Shown: positions 1-6,219, counted from the first letter of the stretch. The stretch is DNA of 10,011 bases from Solirubrobacteraceae bacterium (GCA_030149625.1 JASLHP010000010.1:1-10011), one strand, 5' to 3'. The notes: generated from the letters alone by a model not told the origin. Made by a program: numbers and translations.

Positions 1-565
1 CGCCCATCACGCAGTCGACGTGCAGCGTCTCCTTGAGCACGCCCATGTCGATCAGCGGCGCGAGGCTGCCGACGTGGCCGACGTCGAAGCACTCTTGCTC
101 GGGCTTGATGCCGAGCTCGTTCATCGCCTCCAGCAGCTCGACGATCTCGCCGAACGGATTCTCGAACACCATGTTGAAGACGAACTGCTTTTTCGACTTG
201 GAGTACTTGGCGTAGTTCATCGAGCCCATGTTCAGCGCCGCCACCTCCGGGCGGCACGCGCGCAGGTATTCCACGCGCTTTGCTACTGGGACCCCGATCG
301 TGCCCGTCGAGAAGTTGATGATCGCCGCGTCGCCGACCTCCGCGCGGATCGCGCCGGCGATCGCCTGGAAGTCCTCGATCTCGTACGACGGCGTGCCGTC
401 CGGTTTGCGCGCGTGGATGTGGATGTGCACGCCGCCCTCGTCCACGATCCGCCGCGCCTCCGCGGCGTACTCCTCGGGCGTGTACGGGATCGCGGGGCAT
501 TGCGCGCGGTTGGCGATCGCGCCCGAGATCGAGCAGGTGATGACGACGGGATCATCGAGGCTCAT
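1..565 (-). CDS. BKACE-family beta-keto acid cleavage enzyme (DUF849), partial
   Basis: This is the N-terminal 188 residues of a 3-keto-5-aminohexanoate cleavage enzyme-like protein; the 3' end lies beyond the left edge (the family is usually about 270-310 residues). Family members are Zn-dependent TIM-barrel enzymes that transfer the acetyl part of a beta-keto acid to a CoA thioester, giving acetoacetate and a new acyl-CoA. Visible signatures are PAIPYTPEEYAAEA near residues 24-37, the metal-binding HxHxR motif (H49, H51, R53; an extra H47 precedes it), NFSTGT at 84-89 and the strand ALNMGSMNYAKY at 110-121. The third Zn ligand, a C-terminal Glu, would be outside the window. The Glu of the usual TGAE motif is Ile17 here. 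The start ATG overlaps the stop of the upstream carboxyltransferase gene as ATGA, so translation is probably coupled. Family is confident; the substrate is not known. Confidence 0.88.
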   Translation of the reverse strand, partial: MSLDDPVVITCSISGAIANRAQCPAIPYTPEEYAAEARRIVDEGGVHIHIHARKPDGTPSYEIEDFQAIAGAIRAEVGDAAIINFSTGTIGVPVAKRVEYLRACRPEVAALNMGSMNYAKYSKSKKQFVFNMVFENPFGEIVELLEAMNELGIKPEQECFDVGHVGSLAPLIDMGVLKETLHVDCVMG

Positions 566-2190
566 ACCGGCACCACGCCATGCCGCTTCCAGGGCCGCTC
601 GATCTTCTTGCTCTGCGACATCTCGAGCGCCCGGCAGATCGTCTCGCGCGTCTCGCGCGGGTCGATGACGTCGTCGATCAGGTCGTTGCCAGCGGCGATG
701 TAGACGTCGAAGATCTTGCGGAAGCCCTCGATCAGCTCGGCCTTCTTCGCCGCCGGGTCCTCGGCCGCGTCGACCTGTTTGCGAAACGCGATCTCGACGA
801 CGCCCTCGGCGCCCATCACGCTGATCTCCGCGCTGGGCCACGCGACGATCAGGTCTGGCTCGTAAGCGCGGCCGTTCATCACGTAGTAGCCAGCGCCGTA
901 CGCCTTGCGCGTGATCACCGTGATCTTCGGCACGGTCGCGTTGGCGACCGCGTAGAGCATCTTGGCGCCGTGGCGGATGATGCCTTCGGCCTCGATCTTC
1001 GAGCCGACCATGAAGCCGGGCACGTCCTGAATGAACACGAGCGGGATCGCGAACGCGTTGCACAGGTTGACGAAGCGGGCGGCCTTGTCGGCGGAGTCGT
1101 TGTCGAGGATGCCGCCCAGCTGCTTGGGCTGGTTGGCGACGACCCCGACCGGCCTGCCGCCGAAACGCGCGAAGCACGTGATGATCGTCTTCGCCCACTG
1201 GCCCTTGATGTCGAAGTACTCGCCGTCATCGACGATGCGGCGGATCACCTCGTACATGTCGTACGGCTGGCGGTTGGATTCCGGCAGCACGTCCAGCAGC
1301 TCCTCGTCACGCCTGTCGATCGGATCCGATCCAGGCCCGCCCACCCGGATCGGGGCCCGCTCTTCGCAGTTCTGCGGCATGTAGGACAGGTATTGCTTGA
1401 TGCGCTCGATGCACTCTTCGTCGTCTGCGACCTCCATGTCGCCGACGCCCGACTTGCGGCAGTGCACGCGCGAGCCGCCGAGCTCCTCCTGCGTGACCTC
1501 CTCGCCGATCGCGGCGCGCACGAGATGCGGGCCGGCGAGCGCCATCGAGCCGCGGCCCTTGACCATCGGCACGAAGTCCGCGAGTCCGGGGATGTAGGCG
1601 GTGCCAGCCGCACACGGACCCATCAGCGCCGCGACCTGCGGGATCACGCCGCTCATCACGACCTCCTCGCGGAACAGGTGCCCGGAGCCAGCGAACATCG
1701 CACCGGCGGCCTCCTGCACACGCGCGCCCGCGGAGTCGAGCAGCCACACGAACGGGATGCGCTTCGTGAGCGCGAGCTCGCGCAAGCGTGTGACCTTGAT
1801 CTCGCCGGTCATCCCCATCGAGCCAGCCATCACGGTGAAGTCGTAGGCGCACACCGCGGTGAGGCGGCCGTCGACCTTGCCGTAGCCGGTGATCACGCCG
1901 TCGGCCGGCGCCTCGACGCCATCCATCGCACGCTGCGAGAAATGCGGCCGCCCGTGGATGCCGAGCTCGACGAACGTCCCGTCATCGATCAGCAGCGCGA
2001 TGCGCTCGCGCGCGGTCAGCTTCTCGCGCTCGTGCTGGGCGGCGATCTTCTCCTCGCCGCCGCCGAGCTTCAGCGCCGCGCGGCGCGCCTGCAGGTCCTC
2101 CACGAGCGGGCGCAGCAGCGACTGCTTGGCCGGCTCGGCGGGCTCGGCCGGCTCCGTCCCCGTCTTCGCGGCTTTGCGTGTCGCGGCCAT
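562..2190 (-). CDS. acyl-CoA carboxylase carboxyltransferase (beta) subunit
   Basis: This 542-residue protein has the normal length of propionyl-/methylcrotonyl-CoA carboxylase beta subunits, which move carboxyl from carboxybiotin to an acyl-CoA. The N-terminal crotonase-like domain carries LLDSAGARVQEA (150-161) and the AGPHLVRAAIGEEV segment (219-232). The C-terminal domain carries FIQDVPGFMVGSKIEAEGI (386-404), RHGAKMLYA (406-414), RKAYGAGYYVMNG (428-440) and AWPSAEISVMGAEG (450-463). The RHGAK and AEISVMGAEG parts read like propionyl-CoA carboxylase, while GFMVG and GAGYYVMNGRAY read more like methylcrotonyl/geranyl-CoA carboxylase, so the substrate is open. Residues 1-23 are a flexible Ala/Glu/Pro/Lys tail. 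The start ATG shares a base with the upstream hydratase stop (TGATG), and the gene ends in a 4-base overlap with the BKACE gene. No biotin carboxylase or biotin-carrier gene is in the window; a decarboxylase-type (MmdA-like) role is less likely but not excluded. Confidence 0.93.
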   Translation of the reverse strand: MAATRKAAKTGTEPAEPAEPAKQSLLRPLVEDLQARRAALKLGGGEEKIAAQHEREKLTARERIALLIDDGTFVELGIHGRPHFSQRAMDGVEAPADGVITGYGKVDGRLTAVCAYDFTVMAGSMGMTGEIKVTRLRELALTKRIPFVWLLDSAGARVQEAAGAMFAGSGHLFREEVVMSGVIPQVAALMGPCAAGTAYIPGLADFVPMVKGRGSMALAGPHLVRAAIGEEVTQEELGGSRVHCRKSGVGDMEVADDEECIERIKQYLSYMPQNCEERAPIRVGGPGSDPIDRRDEELLDVLPESNRQPYDMYEVIRRIVDDGEYFDIKGQWAKTIITCFARFGGRPVGVVANQPKQLGGILDNDSADKAARFVNLCNAFAIPLVFIQDVPGFMVGSKIEAEGIIRHGAKMLYAVANATVPKITVITRKAYGAGYYVMNGRAYEPDLIVAWPSAEISVMGAEGVVEIAFRKQVDAAEDPAAKKAELIEGFRKIFDVYIAAGNDLIDDVIDPRETRETICRALEMSQSKKIERPWKRHGVVPV

Positions 2191-2972
2191 CAGCGGCCCT
2201 TCCACCGCGGCTCGCGCTTCTCGAAGAACGCGGTGACGCCCTCGACGATGTCCTCGGTCGAGAGCGCGAGGCTGAGCTGCGCGCGCAGGTAGTCGAGCGC
2301 GTCGTCGAGCGGCATGTCGAGCTGGCGGCGCATCGCCTCCTTGCCGAGACGCATGATCGCGGGCGAGCGGCCCGCGAGCTTGCCGGACCACTCGGCGACG
2401 AGCGCATCCAGCTCCTCGTCGGGCACCACGCGATTGACGATGCCCACCGCGAGCGCTTCCCGCGCGTCCCAGCGCTCGCCCAGCAGCAGCAGCTCGTTGG
2501 CCTTCTTGCGCGGCACGTTGCGGTAGATCAGCGCCATGATCATGAACGGGAACGTGCCGACGTTGATCTCGGGCGTGCCGAACGTCGCGTCCTCGGAGGC
2601 CAGGATCAGATCGCACGCGAGCGCGACCCCGAGCGCGCCCGCGAGCACGTGCCCGCGCACCGCGCACACCGTCGGCTTGCCGAGCGCGCCGATCAGCTTG
2701 AACAGCCCGACGAAGCGCTCGGAGCCGAAGTGCTTCTCGACGAGCGGCGCGTCGGCGCCGAAGCCGCCGAGGCTCGCGCCGGAGGAGAACGTCTTCGCGT
2801 GCGACGAGGCGAGCACGACGCAGCGCACCTCGGAGTCCTCGCGCGCGCGCTCGAACGCCGCGATCAGGCCGCCGAGCAGCTCGGGCGAGAGCGCGTTGCG
2901 CGTGTCCGGGTCGTCGAGCGTGATCGTCGCGACGCCATCGACGACGGCGTAGAGAACCTTCTCGGCGGCCAT
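2190..2972 (-). CDS. enoyl-CoA hydratase/isomerase family protein
   Basis: This is a 260-residue crotonase-superfamily protein of typical length, expected to hydrate or isomerise an enoyl-CoA. The oxyanion-hole segments are SSGAS (63-67) and the stretch around GALG (112-115). The catalytic Glu of the TPEINVG segment is present (E135). The other Glu of classical hydratases (GGGxE, E144 in the rat enzyme) is Gly115 here. The C-terminus ends with EGVTAFFEKREPRWKGR, a normal crotonase tail. It is the first gene of the minus-strand operon with the carboxyltransferase, so it may act on the carboxylated enoyl-CoA, as methylglutaconyl-CoA hydratase does in leucine breakdown. That role is inference. 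No Shine-Dalgarno is visible, but a TAGGAT hexamer sits six bases before the ATG, which fits a leaderless mRNA. With a single Glu, isomerase activity is an alternative. Confidence 0.9.
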   Translation of the reverse strand: MAAEKVLYAVVDGVATITLDDPDTRNALSPELLGGLIAAFERAREDSEVRCVVLASSHAKTFSSGASLGGFGADAPLVEKHFGSERFVGLFKLIGALGKPTVCAVRGHVLAGALGVALACDLILASEDATFGTPEINVGTFPFMIMALIYRNVPRKKANELLLLGERWDAREALAVGIVNRVVPDEELDALVAEWSGKLAGRSPAIMRLGKEAMRRQLDMPLDDALDYLRAQLSLALSTEDIVEGVTAFFEKREPRWKGR

Positions 2973-2978
2973 GCCGGC

Positions 2979-2984
2979 ATCCTA
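2979..2984 (-). promoter_or_regulatory. candidate leaderless -10 element of the hydratase operon
   Basis: On the minus strand TAGGAT is followed by six bases (GCCGGC) and then the ATG of the hydratase gene. TANNNT ending seven bases before the start codon is the layout of leaderless actinobacterial genes, and there is no Shine-Dalgarno sequence here. No clear -35 was seen. Confidence 0.45.
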
Positions 2985-3003
2985 GCCGCAAGCGCGCGCC
3001 TGC

Positions 3004-3032
3004 GTAAAGTGCGCAGCTCTACTATTTACTTT
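3004..3032. promoter_or_regulatory. divergent promoter region with inverted repeat
   Basis: Within the 122-base gap between the divergent hydratase and dehydrogenase genes, GTAAA (3004-3008) and TTTAC (3025-3029) form an inverted repeat with a 16-base spacer. AAAGT (3006-3010) and ACTTT (3028-3032) give a second, slightly shifted one. TACTAT (3020-3025) is a reasonable -10 hexamer for the plus-strand gene and lies inside the repeat. This AT-rich island in very GC-rich DNA could be the operator of a regulator, such as a TetR-type protein controlling both directions, but no regulator gene is in the window. Confidence 0.35.
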
Positions 3033-3079
3033 TGCGCGTGCCTGCGGTAGCGTCGCCGCGAACCCGTAAGCCAGCAGCA

Positions 3080-3085
3080 GAGGAG
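3080..3085 (+). promoter_or_regulatory. ribosome binding site that fixes the dehydrogenase start
   Basis: GAGGAG lies nine bases upstream of the ATG at 3095 and supports that start over the longer in-frame TTG reading frame. Confidence 0.7.
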
Positions 3086-3094
3086 ACCGTCCCC

Positions 3095-4285
3095 ATGGCC
3101 GCCACCGCCGAGAGCGTGCGCAAGCCCGACTTCAAGAGCCAGCGCAAGCACTTCATCTTCAGCGACGAGCACGAACAGCTGCGCGAGTCGATCCGCAACT
3201 TCGCGATCAAAGAGCTGGCGCCGCACGCCGAGGAGTGGGAGGAGACGACGTTCCCCGACTCGGTGTTCTCGCGCATGGGCGAGCTGGGCTTCCTCGGCTT
3301 GGACAAGCCGGAGTCCTACGGCGGTCAGGGCGGCGACTATTACACGAGCCTCGTGCTGGCGGAGGAGATCACGAACGCGAACTCGGGCGGCCTCGCGATG
3401 GGGGTCGCGGTGCACACGGACATGGCGATGCCGCCGATCCTCGCGTTCGGCTCCGAGGAGCAGAAGCAGGAGTGGGTCGTGCCGGCGATCAAGGGCGAGA
3501 AGATCCTGTGCCTGGGCATCACCGAGCCCGATGCCGGCTCGGACGTGTCGGGGATCAAGACGCGCGCGGTGAGAGACGGCGAGGACTACGTCATCAACGG
3601 CTCGAAGACGTACATCACCAACGGCCACCGCGCGGACGTGATCGTGCTCGTGACGAAGACCGATCCGGATGCCGGCTATGACGGCTTCACGCTGTTCCTG
3701 GTACCGATGGACGCGCCGGGCGTGATCCGCGAGAAGCGCCTGGAGAAGCTCGGCATGCACGCCTCGGACACGGCGCTGCTCGCATTCCAGGACGTGCGCG
3801 TGCCGGCCTCCGCCGTGCTCGGTCAGGTCGGCAAGGGCTTCTACCACATCATGTGGGAGCTCCAGGGCGAGCGCCTGATCGGCGCCGCCGGCATGGTGGC
3901 GGGCGCGCAGAAGTGCTTCGAACGGACCCTGCAATACGCGCACGAGCGCAAGGCGTTCGGCCGCGAAATCGGCAAGTTCCAGGTGATCCGCCACAAGTTC
4001 GCGGAGATGGCGACGAAGATCGAGTCGGCGCGGCAGATGACCTACATCACCGCGTGGCGCTTCCAGAACGGCGAGTACCCCGTGCGCGAGATCTCGATGT
4101 CCAAGCTGCACGCCTCGCGCGTGCTGTGCGAGGTGGCCGACGAATGCATCCAGATCCACGGCGGCGCGGGCTACATGCGCGAGTACGGCGTCGAGCGCGT
4201 GTGGCGCGACGCGCGCTTGAACCGCATCGGCGCGGGCACCGACGAGATCATGCTCGACGTGATCGGCCGCTCCTACGGGCTGTAG
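3095..4285 (+). CDS. acyl-CoA dehydrogenase (LCAD/IVD-type), first copy
   Basis: This 396-residue FAD flavoprotein should oxidise an acyl-CoA to the 2-enoyl-CoA and pass electrons to ETF. The N-terminal helical domain begins near HFIFSDEHEQLRESIRNF (19-36). The family signature GITEPDAGSD is at 141-150, and the C-terminal signature starts at QIHGGAGYMREYGVERVW (353-370) with RDAR after it. Ala380 stands where MCAD has its catalytic Glu, and the likely base is Glu259 in GERLIGAAG, as in long-chain and isovaleryl-CoA dehydrogenases. The ATG at 3095 was chosen over an in-frame TTG at 3032 because AGAGGAG ends nine bases before it and the conserved domain starts after it. It is divergent from the hydratase-carboxyltransferase-BKACE operon and has a paralog at 4986. 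The substrate (branched or long-chain) cannot be read from the sequence. Confidence 0.95.
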   Translation: MAATAESVRKPDFKSQRKHFIFSDEHEQLRESIRNFAIKELAPHAEEWEETTFPDSVFSRMGELGFLGLDKPESYGGQGGDYYTSLVLAEEITNANSGGLAMGVAVHTDMAMPPILAFGSEEQKQEWVVPAIKGEKILCLGITEPDAGSDVSGIKTRAVRDGEDYVINGSKTYITNGHRADVIVLVTKTDPDAGYDGFTLFLVPMDAPGVIREKRLEKLGMHASDTALLAFQDVRVPASAVLGQVGKGFYHIMWELQGERLIGAAGMVAGAQKCFERTLQYAHERKAFGREIGKFQVIRHKFAEMATKIESARQMTYITAWRFQNGEYPVREISMSKLHASRVLCEVADECIQIHGGAGYMREYGVERVWRDARLNRIGAGTDEIMLDVIGRSYGL

Positions 4286-4286
4286 T

Positions 4287-4301
4287 GCGATCGCCGATCG
4301 C
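4287..4301. terminator. possible weak hairpin between convergent genes
   Basis: GCGATCG (4287-4293) is followed by its reverse complement CGATCGC (4295-4301) in the 29-base gap between the convergent dehydrogenase and toxin genes. A folded form would have about five base pairs and a five-base loop, with no T-tract. A termination role is only a guess. Confidence 0.2.
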
Positions 4302-4314
4302 CGTCGCTGTCGAG

Positions 4315-4719
4315 CTATTCGAGGTAGGAGACCTGCACGCCGATCGCCTCGTAGGCGTCTCTCGCGCGGCGGTCGGCGCTGAGCAGCGTGGCGTCGTGCT
4401 CGCGCGCGGTCGCGGCGATCAGCGCGTCGTACAGCGCACCGCCGCGCAGGCCGGCGTCGACCGCGCGGCGCAGGCAAGCGTGCTGCCCCTCCCGACCGAG
4501 AGCAAGCCAAGGCCGCGGGAAGTCATCCTCGAGTGCTGCGAGGACGATTGGGGCTTGCACCCTCCACCCCTCAGGCAGACGGCTCAACACCGAGCAGGCC
4601 TCGAACGCCGCGTGGGTGATCAGCCCGGATGCGTCGGCGAGGGCACCTACGGCACGACGGTTCGAGTCGTGGTGGCTTGCCAGCGCCGCGACCAGGACGC
4701 TGGAGTCGGGAACGATCAC
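4315..4719 (-). CDS. PIN-domain toxin (VapC-like ribonuclease)
   Basis: This is a 134-residue single PIN domain. The four acidic residues expected to hold Mg2+/Mn2+ are present: D5 in VPDSSVLVAAL, E40 in HAAFEACSVL, D98 in GGALYDALIAA and D116 in LLSADRRARDAY. PIN toxins of VapBC modules cut tRNA or rRNA to stop growth, and the partner antitoxin blocks them. The start is a GTG that overlaps the antitoxin stop as GTGA, so expression is probably coupled to the antitoxin. The length fits the VapC family. The pair sits on the minus strand between two plus-strand dehydrogenase genes and ends 29 bases from the first. Toxin identity is well supported; its RNA target is unknown. Confidence 0.88.
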   Translation of the reverse strand: MIVPDSSVLVAALASHHDSNRRAVGALADASGLITHAAFEACSVLSRLPEGWRVQAPIVLAALEDDFPRPWLALGREGQHACLRRAVDAGLRGGALYDALIAATAREHDATLLSADRRARDAYEAIGVQVSYLE

Positions 4720-4961
4720 TTCCTGACGCGTTCGAGCGTTTCGCGGACGATCTCGTTTGTGAGGGGAGGCACGGGCTCGTCGGGGACGATCACCGTGAAG
4801 CCGTCGCGCACCTCCAAATGCGCCTTGATGTACGGCACGGTCAGCTCCAGCTTCCCGTCGTGCTCGGTCAGCTCCAGCTCGGTGGGCCCGTCGATCCCGA
4901 GCTCGTCGCGCATCGGCTTCGGGATCACGATTCGTCCCACCTTGTCGATGGCAACTCGCAT
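4716..4961 (-). CDS. AbrB/MazE-fold antitoxin (VapB-like)
   Basis: This 81-residue protein has an N-terminal SpoVT/AbrB swapped-hairpin DNA-binding domain with the core VGRIVIPKPMRDELGI (8-23), followed by ELELTEHDGKLEL (28-40). The C-terminal region to residue 81 is charged and is the likely toxin-binding arm. It lies directly upstream of the PIN toxin with a 4-base overlap, the usual antitoxin-first order. Such antitoxins normally repress their own promoter. Here the promoter must lie in, or close to, the 24 bases that separate the gene from the divergent dehydrogenase at 4986. TAATCT six bases before the ATG suggests a leaderless mRNA. It could in principle be a stand-alone AbrB regulator, but the coupled toxin argues against that. 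Confidence 0.88.
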   Translation of the reverse strand: MRVAIDKVGRIVIPKPMRDELGIDGPTELELTEHDGKLELTVPYIKAHLEVRDGFTVIVPDEPVPPLTNEIVRETLERVRK

Positions 4962-4964
4962 ACC

Positions 4965-4982
4965 ATCAGATTACCAATCGAT
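4965..4982. promoter_or_regulatory. candidate toxin-antitoxin operator and leaderless promoter
   Basis: The gap between the divergent antitoxin and dehydrogenase starts is 24 bases (4962-4985). It contains GATT-ACC-AATC (4969-4979), an inverted repeat that extends to ATC and GAT on either side with one unpaired base. The minus-strand hexamer TAATCT (4968-4973) ends six bases before the antitoxin ATG, so the repeat overlaps the probable -10. An AbrB-fold antitoxin binding here would repress itself and could also touch the dehydrogenase start. This is inference from spacing and symmetry. Confidence 0.45.
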
Positions 4983-4985
4983 CTC

Positions 4986-6131
4986 ATGAGCACTCTCACA
5001 CCGCCCTTCAACGACGAGCACGAGCAGCTGCGACAGTCGGTCCGCGGCTTCATCGAGCGCGAGCTGACGCCCCACGCACAGCAGTGGGAGGACGAGCGCT
5101 GGTTCCCGGACGACGTATTTCCGAAGCTCGCGGCCCAGGGGCTGCTCGGGCTCAAGTACCCGGAGTCCTACGGCGGGCAGGGCGGCGACTACCTGCACGA
5201 GGCGGTCATGTGCGAGGAGATGGCGCGCGTCGGCTCCGGCGGCACCGCGGCGGGCATCGGCGCGCACGTCAACATCGCGACGCCGCCGATCTGGAAGTTC
5301 GGCACCGAGGAGCAGAAGCAGCGCTACCTGGTGCCGGCGATCGCCGGCGAGCGGATCGGCGCGCTCGGCATCACCGAGCCCGGCGCCGGCTCCGATGTCG
5401 CCGCGCTCGCCACACGCGCGGAGCGCGTCGACGGCGGCTGGGTGGTGAGCGGCGAGAAGACGTACATCACGAACGGCGTGCGCGCGCACTTCATCGTCAC
5501 CGCCGTCAAGACCACTCAGCAAGGCGGCCATCGCGGAATCTCCTTCCTGATCGTCGACCGCGGCGAGGGTGTCGTCTCGTCGAAGCTGGAGAAGCTCGGC
5601 TGGCACGCCTCGGACACGGCCACGATCAGCTTCCAAGACGTGTTCGTCCCGCAGGAGAACCTGCTGGGCGGTCTCAACGAGGGCTTCAAGCTGATCATGG
5701 CCAACTTCCAGTGGGAGCGTCTGGCGATGTCGCTCGGCGCCGTTGGCGCGATGCAGCTCGCGTGGGAGCGCACCGTCGAGTTCGCGCGCGAACGCCAGGC
5801 GTTCGGGCGTTCGCTGTCGGGCCACCAAGCGATCGCACACAAGCTCGCCGACCTCGCCACGTCCGTGTACACGTGTCGCTGCGTCACCCACGACGCGCTG
5901 CGCCGCTTCGTCGGCGGCGAGGACCCGCTGCGGGAGGTGACGATGGCGAAGCTGCTGACGCAGCGCGCGTGTTTCGAGCTGATGGACGCGTGCCTGCAGA
6001 TACACGGCGGCGCCGGCTACATGCGCGAGTACTTCATCGAGCGCGCCGCGCGCGACGCGCGCCTCGGCCCGATCGGCGGCGGCAGCGACGAGATCATGCG
6101 CGAGATCCTCGCGCGCGTGATCGGCCTGTAG
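4986..6131 (+). CDS. acyl-CoA dehydrogenase (LCAD/IVD-type), second copy
   Basis: This 381-residue paralog of the gene at 3095 shares motifs such as DEHEQLR, ESYGGQGGDY and KTYITNG along its length. The FAD/substrate signature GITEPGAGSD is at 128-137 and the C-terminal signature starts at QIHGGAGYMREYFIERAAR (338-356). The probable catalytic base is Glu244 in QWERLAMSLGA. The MCAD-type Glu position is Gly365 in IGGGSDEIM, which is closest to long-chain dehydrogenases. The ATG at 4986 is right where the conserved domain begins. No Shine-Dalgarno is visible and the upstream space is only 24 bases, so its promoter must overlap the antitoxin control region or lie inside the antitoxin gene. The reading frame stays open far upstream, but that part does not resemble a dehydrogenase. 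The two copies may handle different acyl-CoAs. Confidence 0.94.
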   Translation: MSTLTPPFNDEHEQLRQSVRGFIERELTPHAQQWEDERWFPDDVFPKLAAQGLLGLKYPESYGGQGGDYLHEAVMCEEMARVGSGGTAAGIGAHVNIATPPIWKFGTEEQKQRYLVPAIAGERIGALGITEPGAGSDVAALATRAERVDGGWVVSGEKTYITNGVRAHFIVTAVKTTQQGGHRGISFLIVDRGEGVVSSKLEKLGWHASDTATISFQDVFVPQENLLGGLNEGFKLIMANFQWERLAMSLGAVGAMQLAWERTVEFARERQAFGRSLSGHQAIAHKLADLATSVYTCRCVTHDALRRFVGGEDPLREVTMAKLLTQRACFELMDACLQIHGGAGYMREYFIERAARDARLGPIGGGSDEIMREILARVIGL

Positions 6132-6167
6132 CGAGCCGCTGCGCCGTGCCGCTCGAACACCCGTCCA

Positions 6168-6177
6168 AAGAATTCTT
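6168..6177. promoter_or_regulatory. AT-rich palindrome upstream of the CAP gene
   Basis: AAGAATTCTT is a perfect 10-base palindrome in the 88-base gap between the second dehydrogenase and the CAP-protein gene, in otherwise GC-rich DNA. It may be part of a promoter or a regulator site, but no convincing -35/-10 pair was found. Confidence 0.2.
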
Positions 6178-6219
6178 GCAGCGCTAATGACCCGCTCCTG
6201 AGGGCCCGATGCGGCCGAC

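Noticed and set aside
580..2292. 570-codon open frame on the plus strand across the carboxyltransferase
   Set aside because: Antisense shadow of the carboxyltransferase gene, rich in Asp/Arg/Leu/Ala/Val, with no domain.
2191..2991. N-terminal extension of the carboxyltransferase through the hydratase region
   Set aside because: The frame is open but the extension is Arg-rich nonsense overlapping a real hydratase gene. The ATG at 2190 precedes the conserved domain and is coupled to the hydratase stop.
3032..3094. TTG start giving a 21-residue longer first dehydrogenase
   Set aside because: The extension is not dehydrogenase-like, and a good Shine-Dalgarno sits before the ATG at 3095.
3026..4510. 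494-codon open frame on the minus strand across the first dehydrogenase
   Set aside because: It is antisense to a strongly supported dehydrogenase, is full of Arg/Ala/His/Asp low-complexity sequence and has no recognisable domain. Long antisense frames are expected in DNA this GC-rich.
4629..4985. Upstream extension of the second dehydrogenase frame
   Set aside because: It runs antisense through the antitoxin and toxin genes and does not look like an acyl-CoA dehydrogenase N-terminus.
6209..6211. ATG just upstream of the CAP-protein gene as its start
   Set aside because: It is in a different frame; the GTG at 6220 gives a proper signal peptide.
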